This document shows positions 47,063 through 56,088 of a stretch of 64,000 nt of DNA, piece by piece. The stretch's first letter is position 1. Each line of letters starts with the position of its first letter. Origin of the DNA: CAVQZA01 sp963724805 (GTDB taxonomy: Bacteria > Actinomycetota > Thermoleophilia > Gaiellales > Gaiellaceae). The stretch covers positions 1,426,001 through 1,490,000 of the forward strand of contig CAVRWA010000014.1 of NCBI GenBank assembly GCA_963724805.1. The letters are read 5' to 3'. The position numbers and the translations under genes were made by a program. The notes under the pieces were generated by a model that did not search any database, had not been told where the DNA came from, and saw only the letters and a program-made list of their open reading frames with translations.

Positions 47063-48202
47063 ATGCCACGCTACGACGCGATCGTCGTCGGCGCGGGGCC
47101 TGCCGGCTCCACGGCTGCGTACCGACTGGCCGCCGCGGGCGCCTCGGTGCTCCTGCTCGACCGCGCACGATTTCCACGCGACAAGCCGTGCGGGGGCGGG
47201 GTCACGATCAGGGCGCTCCGCCAGCTCCCGTTCGGGATCGACCCGGTGGTCGAGGAGATCGTGAACGGCTTCGAGCTGCGCATCGGCCACCGGCGAGGGT
47301 TCGAGCGCAGGGCCGCGGAACCGCTCGCCTTGATGACGCAGCGCCGCCGGCTCGACGCCTACCTCGTGGAGCGCGCGGTCGCAGCCGGCGCAGAGTTGCG
47401 CGACGGCACCAAAGTCACGCGCGCGCGAGGCACCTCGGTCGAGGCCGACGGCGAAGTGCTCGAAGGAACCGTGCTGATCGCGGCCGACGGCGCGAACGGG
47501 GTCGTCGCCCGGTCGCTGGGGCTCGGGGTCGAGTGCGACCGGCCGGTCGCACTCGAGGGGAGCATCCCGTACGGGCAGGTCGCGCGAGAGCGGTACGCGG
47601 GACGGCTCGTGCTCGAGTTCGGCACCGTCCCGGGTGGCTACGGCTGGGTCTTCCCCAAGGGCGACCATGTCAACGTCGGCGTCGGGGGATGGGCCTCGGA
47701 GGGGCCGCGGCTGCGCGAACACCTCGCGCGCCTCTGTCTCGCGCACGGGATGGGCCCGGAGCAGCTGCAGGGAGTTCGCGGGCACCGGCTGCCGCTGCGC
47801 CGGCCCGGCTCGGCCCTCGCGCAGGGACGCGTCGCGCTCGTGGGCGACGCCGCGGGCCTCGTCGACCCGCTCTCCGGCGACGGCATGTACGAGGCCTTCA
47901 TGTCCGCCCGCCTCGCAGCCGACCAGGCGCTTGCGATCCTCGCCGGCGACGCGGCGGGATTCGGGCCATATGCCGAGCGGCTGGAGGCCGAGCTCGCGCC
48001 GCTCGTGCGGGCGTCGTGGGGAGCGAAGCGCGCGCTCGACCGCTTCCCGCGGCTCACCTTCACCGCAGCCCGCGCACCGTACCTCTGGGACGTCGTCGTC
48101 CGCCTCATGCGCGGCGACCTCACGGCTCCCGGCCAGGCGACCGGCCCGGCCCGCGTGCCGCTCAAAGTCCTGAAGCGCCTGGCCCAGACCGCTGCCCACT
48201 AA
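47063..48202 (+). CDS. Geranylgeranyl reductase-family FAD oxidoreductase
   Basis: A 379-residue flavoprotein. The FAD fingerprint is DAIVVGAGPAGSTAAYRLAA, with the family mark FPRDKPCGGGVTIRAL, then LIAADGANGVVARSLGL (DG motif) and VALVGDAAGLVDPLSGDGMY (GD motif). Members reduce the double bonds of isoprenoid chains on lipids or quinones such as menaquinone; the exact acceptor here is unknown. ATG 47063 is used. Complete, with no frameshift. It ends 38 bases before the first pilT-like gene. Confidence 0.88.
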   Translation: MPRYDAIVVGAGPAGSTAAYRLAAAGASVLLLDRARFPRDKPCGGGVTIRALRQLPFGIDPVVEEIVNGFELRIGHRRGFERRAAEPLALMTQRRRLDAYLVERAVAAGAELRDGTKVTRARGTSVEADGEVLEGTVLIAADGANGVVARSLGLGVECDRPVALEGSIPYGQVARERYAGRLVLEFGTVPGGYGWVFPKGDHVNVGVGGWASEGPRLREHLARLCLAHGMGPEQLQGVRGHRLPLRRPGSALAQGRVALVGDAAGLVDPLSGDGMYEAFMSARLAADQALAILAGDAAGFGPYAERLEAELAPLVRASWGAKRALDRFPRLTFTAARAPYLWDVVVRLMRGDLTAPGQATGPARVPLKVLKRLAQTAAH

Positions 48203-48240
48203 AGCAGGCCACGGCAGATGCCGATGCCAGGCCTGGCCCC

Positions 48241-49419
48241 ATGGACCTCAACTCCTGCCTGCGGCTCGCCGTCGAACTCGGCGCGAGCGACATCCACCTC
48301 AAGATCGGCCAGCCGCCGATCCTCCGGCGCGACGGCGAGCTCGCGCCGATGGAGAACTGGTCCGTCCTCACCGAGGCCGATCTCGAGAGCGCGCTGCACA
48401 TGGTCGGCGCCGGCGCACCCAAGCGCCTCGAGGCCTTCTACGACACGGGCGACCTCGACGTCGCCTACCAGGACGGCGAGCTGCCGCGGTTCCGCGTCAA
48501 CGCGTACCGCCAGCGGGGCGCGATCTCGTTCGCCTTTCGCGCGATCCCGAGGATCGTGCCGTCGTTCGCCGACCTCAACCTCCCCCCGGGTGTGCAGCGG
48601 CTCGGCGAGGAGCACCGCGGCCTGATCCTCGTCACGGGCGCCACTGGCTCCGGCAAGACGACGTCGCTCGCCGCGATGATCGACCACATCAACCGCTCGC
48701 GGAAGCAGCACATCGTCACGGTCGAGGACCCGATCGAGATCCTCCACGACGACCACTCCTGCATCGTCAACCAGCGCGAGGTCGGGATCGACACCGAAGG
48801 GTTCCAGCAGGCGCTCCGCCGGGCGCTGCGGCAGGACCCGGACGTGATCCTGATCGGCGAGCTCCGCGACTCCGAGACCGCGCAGACCGCGCTCCAGGCG
48901 GCCGAGTCGGGCCACCTGGTGTTCTCGACGATGCACACGATCGATGCGGCCGAGACGATCGGGCGCATGATCGAGTTCTTCCCCGCCGCGAAGCAGCCGC
49001 AGATCCGCTCGATCATGGCCGGCGTGCTGCGCGGGGTCGTGAGCCAGCGACTGCTGCCGAGAGTCTCGGGCGGCCGGGTGGCCGCGGTCGAGGTGATGGT
49101 GATGAACTCGCGGATCGCCGACCTGATCCGCGAGAACAAGGAGGACGAGATCCTCGAGGCGATCGCCGAGGGCTCCTTCTTCCAGATGCAAACGTTCACC
49201 CAGGCCCTGATCGACCACGTCCTCCACGGGCTCGTCGACAAGGAGGTCGCGGCGAACGCGGCCACGAACCGGCACGACTTCCTCGTCGCGCTCGACCAGG
49301 CGGTCAAGCACCAGGCCCACGCGAACGCCACGGAGGAGGAAGAACGGGAGCGGCTGCAGCGCGAGGCCGACCGCGAAGGCATGCCCGAGCTGCGCCTCGC
49401 CGCCCCCGCGGAAGGATGA
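48241..49419 (+). CDS. PilT-like type IV pilus ATPase (copy 1)
   Basis: A 392-residue hexameric retraction-type ATPase. Seen: N-terminal ELGASDIHLKIGQPPILRRD, Walker A VTGATGSGKTTSLAAMIDHI, Asp box VEDPIEILHDDHSCIVNQRE, Walker B LRQDPDVILIGELRDSETAQ, His box SGHLVFSTMHTIDAAETIGR and C-terminal SIMAGVLRGVVSQRLLP. It drives pilus retraction at the inner face of the membrane in known systems. ATG 48241 opens the T4P locus. The stop overlaps the peptidoglycan hydrolase start (ATGA). A second, different PilT-like ATPase is at 59416-60573. Confidence 0.92.
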   Translation: MDLNSCLRLAVELGASDIHLKIGQPPILRRDGELAPMENWSVLTEADLESALHMVGAGAPKRLEAFYDTGDLDVAYQDGELPRFRVNAYRQRGAISFAFRAIPRIVPSFADLNLPPGVQRLGEEHRGLILVTGATGSGKTTSLAAMIDHINRSRKQHIVTVEDPIEILHDDHSCIVNQREVGIDTEGFQQALRRALRQDPDVILIGELRDSETAQTALQAAESGHLVFSTMHTIDAAETIGRMIEFFPAAKQPQIRSIMAGVLRGVVSQRLLPRVSGGRVAAVEVMVMNSRIADLIRENKEDEILEAIAEGSFFQMQTFTQALIDHVLHGLVDKEVAANAATNRHDFLVALDQAVKHQAHANATEEEERERLQREADREGMPELRLAAPAEG

Positions 49420-50855
49420 AGCCGCTCCTCGCAGCGCTCGCCGTCGCGCTCGCTCTCGTCACGGGTACGGCGCGCGCTGACACGTTCACAGTGATCCCGA
49501 GCTCCTCGCCGGCGAGCGCCGCACTGCCGAACGACGGGTCGTTCATCGTGTCGGCGAACCTCCTCACCCCGCCCGCCGTTCCCGAGACCGTGTCGCCGGC
49601 CGCGCTCCAGCAGCTCTGGCAGCAGGCCGGGAGCGCGTACGGGATCCCGTGGCAGGTCCTCGCCGCGATCAACAAGGTCGAGTCGAACTTCGGCCGCAAC
49701 ATGGGGCCGAGCTCGGCGGGCGCGATCGGCTGGATGCAGTTCATGCCCTCGACCTGGCTGCGCTGGGGCACCGACGGCAACGGAGACGGGGTCGCCGACC
49801 CGTGGAACGCGGAGGACGCGATCACCTCGGCCGCGCGCTACCTCGCCGCGGCCGGCGGGCAGACCGACATCGAGCGGGCGATCTTTTCCTACAACCACGC
49901 CGACTGGTACGTGAAGGAGGTCCTCTCGATCTCGAATCTCTTCGGGGCGGCCGGCTCGGGGGAGACGTTCCAGCTCGACCAGATGCAGGAGTCGCTCGCG
50001 GTGGCCCAGCAGGACCTCGCCAGTGCCTCCTCGCAGCTCGCGGCCGCACAGCGCCTCGAGCGCACCCTCGACCGCGCCTACGGGCGGCGGCTCGCGAGGG
50101 TCTCGTCGGCGCGCCTCCTGTCCGACCGGCTCGCCCTGCAGCGGCTCGCGGTTCTCGCCGGCGTGCGTCGCGACCGCGCCACGGCCTCCGTCGCGCAGGC
50201 TCAGGCGCGCGTCGGCGCCGCGCGGGATGCGCTGGACGAGGCGCGCACGAACTCGCAGGCCGCCTCGTTCTCACCGGGGGCCGGGACGCTGCTCGGCGCG
50301 CCCGCCTACGACGGCGGCTGGGTCTTCCCGGTCGGCGGCGGGCCTTCCGTGGTGTCCGTCTCGCATTACCACCACGACTATCCCGCGGCCGACATCGCGG
50401 CTCCGGAAGGGTCGCCCGTGTACGCGCTCGCGCACGGCGTCGTGACGGAGCTCGTCGAGGACTCGCTCTGCGGGACAGGCTTCGAGTACCAGACCGGGGA
50501 CGGCCAGAGCTGGGTCTACTGCCACCTCTCCTACCGCGACCCGACGGTCCAGGTGGGCACCGTCTTCGACGCAGGTGCGTCCGTCGGCCTCGTCGGCCAC
50601 ACGGGCCATGCGACCGGCCCGCACCTCCATCTCGGGCTCAAGCCGTCCGCCTACCCCCAGGACCAGGCGTGGTTCCAGTCGTTTGCCGGCGTCGCGTTCA
50701 CCTGGCAGGACCAGGCGCCTCCCGGGCGCGCGCTCACCGTCGCCGAGACCCCCGTCCGGACCGGCGACGTCTTCGCCGTCGTGCCCTCGCAGCCGGCTCC
50801 AGAACGGGCTCCGGACCAGGCTCCGGCGATCGGCTTCACCCTGCAGGGGGGTTAA
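49416..50855 (+). CDS. Secreted lytic transglycosylase + M23 endopeptidase
   Basis: A 479-residue two-enzyme peptidoglycan hydrolase. After a signal peptide (PLLAALAVALALVTGTARA) comes a lytic transglycosylase domain (AINKVESNFGRNMGPSSAGA, IGWMQFMPSTWLRWGTDGNG, catalytic Glu in KVESNFG), a coiled coil (residues ~185-285) and an M23 domain with HYHHDYPAADIAAPEG and GHTGHATGPHLHLGLK, which hold the zinc histidines and aspartate. Translationally coupled to pilT, so it probably opens the wall for the pilus; that role is inference. Confidence 0.9.
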   Translation: MKPLLAALAVALALVTGTARADTFTVIPSSSPASAALPNDGSFIVSANLLTPPAVPETVSPAALQQLWQQAGSAYGIPWQVLAAINKVESNFGRNMGPSSAGAIGWMQFMPSTWLRWGTDGNGDGVADPWNAEDAITSAARYLAAAGGQTDIERAIFSYNHADWYVKEVLSISNLFGAAGSGETFQLDQMQESLAVAQQDLASASSQLAAAQRLERTLDRAYGRRLARVSSARLLSDRLALQRLAVLAGVRRDRATASVAQAQARVGAARDALDEARTNSQAASFSPGAGTLLGAPAYDGGWVFPVGGGPSVVSVSHYHHDYPAADIAAPEGSPVYALAHGVVTELVEDSLCGTGFEYQTGDGQSWVYCHLSYRDPTVQVGTVFDAGASVGLVGHTGHATGPHLHLGLKPSAYPQDQAWFQSFAGVAFTWQDQAPPGRALTVAETPVRTGDVFAVVPSQPAPERAPDQAPAIGFTLQGG

Positions 50856-50886
50856 CCCCGCGGCGCTTTCTGCCGAAAGGTGAATC

Positions 50887-51750
50887 ATGGGTGTGCGGCT
50901 CCTGCGTGTCGTTTTCCTCACCGTCCTCGCGGTGCTCGCCTTCGCGGGGCTGACGTACGCGGCAGAACAGACCGCGGCCACTCCGGCGCCCCAGGTGACG
51001 GCGACGACGGCGACGATCGCACCCCAGATCCTGGTCGTCCCCGATGTCCAGGGCCAGGCGTTCGTCTTCGCGAAGGGGATGGTCCAGGACGCCGGCTTCG
51101 CCTGGCACGTCACAGGCTCGGTAGGCGGCTACGCGGTGGACACGGTCGCGACGCAGCGTCCCGCGCCCGGCACCCGCGTCGTCGATACCGGCGCCCCGAT
51201 CCTGACGCTGACGCTCACGCGCGACAAGCACTACAAGGAGCACGGCCAGCCGGAGAACGATTCGCCCTACGACGGCACGGCGATCAGGCTCGCACCAGTC
51301 TCGTCGGGCCTCGCGCCGCTCCCGGCCACGCCGACCCGTGCGCCGCAGGCTGCCCCGAAGGTCGTCAAGCCGGCAGCGAAGCCCGCTGTGAAGCCCGCCG
51401 TGAAGCCGAACGTCAAGACGACCGTCAAGGCCGCGGCGCGGCCGCCTGCCTTCGTGGTCAAGGCCGCGCCCAAGGAGCCGCTCGACGAGATGCCGCTCAC
51501 CGAGCGTGCGATGAAGCTCTCCATCTGGCTCGCGACCCACGAGCACCCGACGAACGCCAACGTCCAGTACTGGCTCTACCAGCACTCCTGGATCGTCACC
51601 GGCGCGGGGTTCGGGTGGTGGCACGGCGCCGCCGCGCTGCGCACGCTGATCGTGGTCGACAAGCGGGTCGAGGCGCAGTGGGGCATCGGCAAGGCGAGCG
51701 AGGCCACGGCGCGGCGGACACTGGCGGCGGTCCTGGCGAGGTCTTCTTGA
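50887..51750 (+). CDS. Secreted PASTA-like protein in the pilus locus
   Basis: A 287-residue protein with a signal peptide (VVFLTVLAVLAFAGLTYAAE), one PASTA-like domain (ILVVPDVQGQAFVFAKGMVQ, YAVDTVATQRPAPGTRVVDT, PILTLTLTRD), a Lys/Pro/Ala-rich linker (residues ~155-190) and a C-terminal helical region (ERAMKLSIWLATHEHPTNAN). PASTA units bind muropeptides, so this protein may hold the machinery to the wall. GAAAGG lies upstream of ATG 50887. The pseudopilin start overlaps its stop. Confidence 0.72.
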   Translation: MGVRLLRVVFLTVLAVLAFAGLTYAAEQTAATPAPQVTATTATIAPQILVVPDVQGQAFVFAKGMVQDAGFAWHVTGSVGGYAVDTVATQRPAPGTRVVDTGAPILTLTLTRDKHYKEHGQPENDSPYDGTAIRLAPVSSGLAPLPATPTRAPQAAPKVVKPAAKPAVKPAVKPNVKTTVKAAARPPAFVVKAAPKEPLDEMPLTERAMKLSIWLATHEHPTNANVQYWLYQHSWIVTGAGFGWWHGAAALRTLIVVDKRVEAQWGIGKASEATARRTLAAVLARSS

Positions 51751-52557
51751 GGCTCGTGAAGCGACTGCGCGGCGAGCGCGCCTACACCATGGTCGAGCTG
51801 ATCACCGTGGTGGCGATCATGGGGATCGTGATGACCGGGATCACCACCGTCTTCGTCCAGGGCTCGAATGCCGAGCTCGACATGAACAACCGCTTCCAGG
51901 CCCAGAGCGCCACCCGCATCGCGCTGGACAAGATCCGCAAGGACATCCACTGTTCGAGCGGCGTCACGAGCCCGACGACGCAGGGAGGCCCGGTCGTCGA
52001 CGCTCAAGCTGACCGACCCGTGCGCCCTGCAGACGACCGTCCTCACCCAGGGCGCGCTGTCGGGCACGGGCACCGGCAACTTCACGATCGTCAGCACCAC
52101 CGGGTTTCCGACCGCGTCCTCGACCTGGCAGATCGACAGCGAGCAGGTGACGGCCACCCTCTCCGGGAACACGGTCACGGTCACGGCGCGGGGCGCGAAC
52201 GGCACGACTGCGGTCTCCCACGCGGTCGGCGCGCCCGTCCTCAACAGCTCGGGCTCGGTCAGCTGGTGCACCGTGACCGTCTCCGGCAACACCGGGCTCT
52301 ACAGGCAGCTCGGCACGACGTGCGGCTCGGCCAGTCCGGCGATCAAGGTGGTGGACAGGCTGACGTTGTCGAACATCTTCTGGCTGCAGCTCCCGTTCAC
52401 CGGAAGCCTCACGACGGTGTACGTGAAGCTGCCCGTCAACGTCGCCACCGCGAAGCACCTGAGCGCCTCACTGGACACGTACACGCTCTGCGACGGGATC
52501 GTGCTGCGGAACAGCAGCCGCGTCGGCTCCGGGTCGTACCTCGCGAATCCCTGCTAA
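51747..52557 (+). CDS. PilW/PilX-like type IV pseudopilin, one frameshift
   Basis: Short leader then a type III signal: LVKRLRGERA-YTMVELITVVAIMGI. Position +5 is Glu as required, but the residue before the cut is Ala instead of the usual Gly. The hydrophobic N-terminal helix is followed by RIALDKIRKDIHCSSGV. A shift near 51995 leads to a beta-rich region of ~180 residues (GNFTIVSTTGFPTASSTWQI, VTVTARGANGTTAVSHAVGA) with paired cysteines and ends LANPC. It may prime or tip the pilus. TTG 51747 is likely the start; GTG 51756 is an alternative. Confidence 0.75.
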
Positions 52558-52591
52558 ACCGGCCCGCGCGTTCTGACGATACGAGAAGGGC

Positions 52592-53335
52592 ATGGGACTC
52601 GCGGCCATCTTCCTCGCGCCCGGCCTCGCGGTCGGCAGCTTCCTGAACGTCGTTGCCGCGCGGGTGCCGCTGCGGCGCTCGATCGTGCACCCGCCGTCGG
52701 CCTGCATGGGCTGCGGGACGCAGATCCGGCCGCGCGACAACATCCCGCTCATCTCCTACGCGCTCCTGCGAGGCCGCTGCCGCTCGTGCGGCGCCTCGAT
52801 CCCGGTGCGCTATCCGGCGGTCGAGCTCGTGACCGCGCTGCTCGTCGCAGGCTCCTTCTGGAAGTTCGGGCTCAGCGCCGAGGCGGTCGTCGCCGCGGGG
52901 TTCTGCGTCGTCCTGATCGTGATCTCCGCGATCGATCTCGAGTACCGGATCGTCCCGAACCGGATCGTGCTGCCGGCGGCGGCGGTGGGGCTCGTCGCGC
53001 AGACCTTGATCTACCCGAGCCCCGAGTGGGTGCTCGCGGCGCTCGGCGCGTCAGGCTTCCTGCTGCTCGCCGCGCTCGCATACCCGGCCGGAATGGGGAT
53101 GGGCGACGTCAAGCTCGCGCTGCTCATGGGCGCGGTGCTCGGCCGCAACGTCGCCGTGGCGCTGATGGTCGGGATGATCTCCGCGCTCGTGCCGAGCATC
53201 TACCTCCTCGTCCGCCACGGCTCGAAGGCGCGCAAGATGGGGATTCCGTTCGCGCCGTTCCTGGCCTTCGGCTCCGTCGTCGCCCTCTTCGCCGGCGGCT
53301 GGCTGCTGCACGGCTACCTCTCCCTGCTGAACTAG
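52592..53335 (+). CDS. pilD: Prepilin peptidase/N-methyltransferase
   Basis: A 247-residue A24-family aspartic peptidase that cuts prepilin leaders after Gly and methylates the new N-terminus. The N-terminal GSFLNVVAARVP motif, a four-cysteine zinc site (CMGCGTQI and CRSCGASI), and both catalytic aspartates (ISAIDLEYRIVPNR and GMGMGDVKLALLMG) are present, with about seven membrane spans. ATG 52592 follows AGAAGGGC. It lies between the pseudopilin gene and pilB. Confidence 0.92.
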   Translation: MGLAAIFLAPGLAVGSFLNVVAARVPLRRSIVHPPSACMGCGTQIRPRDNIPLISYALLRGRCRSCGASIPVRYPAVELVTALLVAGSFWKFGLSAEAVVAAGFCVVLIVISAIDLEYRIVPNRIVLPAAAVGLVAQTLIYPSPEWVLAALGASGFLLLAALAYPAGMGMGDVKLALLMGAVLGRNVAVALMVGMISALVPSIYLLVRHGSKARKMGIPFAPFLAFGSVVALFAGGWLLHGYLSLLN

Positions 53336-53338
53336 CCT

Positions 53339-53378
53339 CCCTCGTTCGAGGGTATGCGGCTCACCTCCTGAAGGTGAG
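53339..53378 (+). terminator. Stem-loops after pilD
   Basis: CCCTCG-TT-CGAGGG (53339-53352) and CTCACCT-CCTGA-AGGTGAG (53360-53378) lie back to back between the pilD stop and the pilB promoter, so pilB is probably its own transcript. Confidence 0.5.
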
Positions 53379-53422
53379 GGGGAGTGGGGGGCGAATCACC
53401 TCTCCCCGCACCGCACCCGCGG

Positions 53423-53450
53423 TCAAGCAACGCGCCGCACTTGCCGATAA
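53423..53450 (+). promoter_or_regulatory. Sigma-28/WhiG-like promoter of pilB
   Basis: TCAA (53423-53426), 16 bases, GCCGATAA (53443-53450). The -10 box equals the WhiG/FliA consensus; the spacer is one base longer than the textbook 15. The 14 bases from the box to ATG (CTCGAACGAGGGAT) recur with two changes in front of the second pilT-like gene. Confidence 0.65.
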
Positions 53451-53464
53451 CTCGAACGAGGGAT

Positions 53465-55258
53465 ATGACCGACTTCGATCCGCCTCCCAGCCTACGCACC
53501 GTAGGCAATGAAGATCTGGGCGCGGGCGCGCTCTCGCAGCCGCCCGGCGCGCCTCCGTTCCAGATCAACCCGCTGACGGAGCTCGTCACGGACCTGCTCG
53601 CCGCGACGGGCCTGATCCCGCCCGACAAGCTTGCGCTCGTTCGCGGCCGGGCGGCACAGGGCTCGATCGCACAGGCGATCATCGACGAGGGTGTCGCCTC
53701 CGCGGAAGGAATCGCCCGCACCCTCGCGGCCCGGTACAACATGCCGCTTGCGGACCTGCTCGCGACGAAGGTGGACGAGGAGGCGGCGAAGCTGATCCCG
53801 CTCCACGTCCTCGAGCGCGTCGGCGCGATCCCGTACGCCCTCGTGGACGACACGCTCAAGGTCGCGATCTCCGACCCCGGCAACATCAACGCGATCGACG
53901 AGCTGCGGCTCGCGACGCGCCACCAGATCGAGCTCGCCGTCGCCTCGCGCGACGACATCCTCGTCGAGATCCGCCGCCTGGTGCGCGCCTCCGAGGCGTT
54001 CGGTGCCCGCGCCGCCGTCGACGAGGGCTTCGTCGGCGAGGAAGAGGAGGAGGCCGACGATCTCGAGGCCGACGACGGGATCTCGGAGGCGCCGCTGGTG
54101 CGGCTCGTCAACTCGGTCATCTTCCAGGCGGCGGAGGACGGCGCCTCCGACATCCACTTCGAGCCGCAGGAGGACTCCCTCGTCGTTCGCTACCGCGTCG
54201 ACGGCGTGCTCCAGGAGGTGCAGCGGATCCCCAAGCGCATGGCCGCCGGCGTCACGACTCGTCTCAAGGTGCTCGCGAAGCTGGACATCGCAGAGCGCCG
54301 CAAGCCGCAGGACGGCCGCATCTCGCTGAACGCGGCGGCGGCCGGCCGCATGCTCGACATCCGTGTCGCGACGCTCCCGACCGTCGAGGGCGAGTCGCTC
54401 GTGATGCGCCTCCTCGACAAGTCGAAGAAGCCGCCGACGCTGCAGGAGATCGGGCTCTCCGACGAGATGCGCGTCACGCTCGAGGAGATCGTCAACCGCC
54501 CGACAGGCGCCCTGCTCGTCACCGGGCCGACCGGTTCAGGTAAGTCGACGACGCTCTACGCAAGCCTCAACATGATCAACCGGCCGGAGATCAACATCAT
54601 CACGGTCGAGGACCCGGTCGAATACCGGCTAGCGGGCGTCAACCAGGTGCAGATCAACGTGCGCGCCGGGCTCACCTTCGCCGCGGCTCTGCGCTCGATC
54701 CTGCGTTCAGACCCGGACGTGGTGATGGTCGGCGAGATCAGAGACGGCGAGACCGCCAAGATCTCGATCGAGGCCGCCCTGACCGGTCACTTCGTGCTCT
54801 CGACCCTGCACACCAACGACGCTCCCGGTGCGATCACCCGCCTCAACGAGATGGGCGTCGAACCGTTCCTCGTCGGCTCGGCCGTGACCGGCGTCCTCGC
54901 CCAGCGCCTCGCGCGAAAGCTCTGCTCGCACTGCTGCGAGATGTACCAGCCGGACACCGAGGAGCTGCTTCGCGCGCGGGTCTCGCCCGACGTCGCCGCC
55001 GCTGCCGACGGGATGGCCTTCTACCGCAAGCGCGGCTGCCCGCGCTGCAATCAGACCGGTTACAAAGGCCGGATCGGCATCTTCCAGCTCCTGGCGATGA
55101 GCGAGCAGCTCGAGAGCCTCGCCGTGCAGAAGGCGAGCCGCGAGGAGATCGAGCGCGCGGCGATGTCCGAGGGCATGCGGACGCTCTGGGACGACGGCAT
55201 CCGCAAGGTGGCCGCCGGGCTCACGTCGATCGAAGAGCTCGCCCGCGTCTCCGTCTGA
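53465..55258 (+). CDS. pilB: Type IV pilus assembly ATPase PilB
   Basis: A 597-residue assembly motor. An N-terminal MshEN/GspE-N-like region (residues ~35-180; LAARYNMPLADLLATKVDEE, IPLHVLERVGAIPYALVDDT) precedes the ATPase core: SDIHFEPQEDSLVVRYRVDG, Walker A VTGPTGSGKSTTLYASLNMI, Asp box TVEDPVEYRLAGVNQVQINV, Walker B LRSDPDVVMVGEIRDGETAK, His box GHFVLSTLHTNDAPGAITRL, and the zinc tetracysteine CSHC...CPRC. ATG 53465 is preceded by GAGGG and a sigma-28-like promoter. It powers pilin polymerisation with PilC, which is not in this window. Confidence 0.95.
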   Translation: MTDFDPPPSLRTVGNEDLGAGALSQPPGAPPFQINPLTELVTDLLAATGLIPPDKLALVRGRAAQGSIAQAIIDEGVASAEGIARTLAARYNMPLADLLATKVDEEAAKLIPLHVLERVGAIPYALVDDTLKVAISDPGNINAIDELRLATRHQIELAVASRDDILVEIRRLVRASEAFGARAAVDEGFVGEEEEEADDLEADDGISEAPLVRLVNSVIFQAAEDGASDIHFEPQEDSLVVRYRVDGVLQEVQRIPKRMAAGVTTRLKVLAKLDIAERRKPQDGRISLNAAAAGRMLDIRVATLPTVEGESLVMRLLDKSKKPPTLQEIGLSDEMRVTLEEIVNRPTGALLVTGPTGSGKSTTLYASLNMINRPEINIITVEDPVEYRLAGVNQVQINVRAGLTFAAALRSILRSDPDVVMVGEIRDGETAKISIEAALTGHFVLSTLHTNDAPGAITRLNEMGVEPFLVGSAVTGVLAQRLARKLCSHCCEMYQPDTEELLRARVSPDVAAAADGMAFYRKRGCPRCNQTGYKGRIGIFQLLAMSEQLESLAVQKASREEIERAAMSEGMRTLWDDGIRKVAAGLTSIEELARVSV

Positions 55259-55286
55259 GACCTCGACGCGCAAGAATGGCGGGTCC

Positions 55287-55799
55287 ATGGTCGACGTCCG
55301 ACCGCTGGCCGAGAACGACCGGGCCTGGGCTGTCCAGCTCGAGGCCGATAGCTGGTCGACGCCGCCCGTCGTCGCACGGCTCGGGGAGCTCGTCGACCCG
55401 ACGGAGCTGCCCGGCTTCATCGCTTTCCTCGACGGAGAGCGGGCAGGGCTCGCCTCGTACGCGGTGCGTGGTGACGAGTGCGAGCTGGTGACGATCCGGA
55501 GCTTGCGCGAGGGTCGCGGCGTGGGGCGGGCGCTCCTCGATGCCGTCCGTGACGCCGCCATCGAGGCCGGCTGCACACGGCTTTGGCTGATCACGACCAA
55601 CGACAACCTCCGCGCTCTCGAGCTCTACCAGCGATGGGGCATGGACCTCGTCGCCTTCCATCGTGACGCTGTTACGGAGGCGCGTCGCCACCTCAAGCCG
55701 TCGATCCCGGAGCACGGCGCGCAAGGCATTCCGATCGCCCACGAGCTCGAGCTGGAGCTGCGCCTCGAGCCTCGCCGACCCTCGGGCAGCTCAGCGTGA
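55287..55799 (+). CDS. GNAT N-acetyltransferase
   Basis: A 170-residue complete GNAT: VRPLAENDRAWAVQLEADSW at the N-terminus, motif A region LVTIRSLREGRGVGRALLDA (R-x-x-G-x-G), then RLWLITTNDNLRALELYQRW typical of motif B. Substrate unknown. It lies 28 bases after pilB in the same direction and convergent with the 85-residue minus-strand gene at 55831; its presence inside the pilus locus may be incidental. Confidence 0.88.
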   Translation: MVDVRPLAENDRAWAVQLEADSWSTPPVVARLGELVDPTELPGFIAFLDGERAGLASYAVRGDECELVTIRSLREGRGVGRALLDAVRDAAIEAGCTRLWLITTNDNLRALELYQRWGMDLVAFHRDAVTEARRHLKPSIPEHGAQGIPIAHELELELRLEPRRPSGSSA

Positions 55800-55830
55800 A
55801 ACGACCTCTGGGAGTGGGCGCCCGCCGGCT

Positions 55831-56088
55831 CTACTGCGCCTGGATGTCACAGCCGAGATACATCAGTGCTTCGACCGCTTCCGTCACGAACTGCGTCGCC
55901 TGGCGCGCGTCCGCGAACGTGTACGGGCCGGGCCTGACGGGCTCCGCCGCGCCGAGCGGATACACCTCGGCCTCGACGACGCACGACTCGCCGTAGTCGA
56001 TCGCGCGCATCACCGCGACCGAACGGCCCTCTTTGCGCGCGTGGCGCACGAAGAGCTCGCGTGCGGCGGCGGGTGCCGGCTGGCTCAT
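55831..56088 (-). CDS. Small protein of unknown function (85 aa), coupled to the thioredoxin-like gene
   Basis: A compact charged protein: ARELFVRHARKEGRSVAVMR, DYGESCVVEAEVYPLG and GPYTFADARQATQFVTEAVE. No family recognised; the shape suggests a small alpha/beta domain. ATG 56088 overlaps the upstream stop (ATGA), so it is translated with the membrane-anchored protein before it. Confidence 0.6.
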   Translation of the reverse strand: MSQPAPAAARELFVRHARKEGRSVAVMRAIDYGESCVVEAEVYPLGAAEPVRPGPYTFADARQATQFVTEAVEALMYLGCDIQAQ

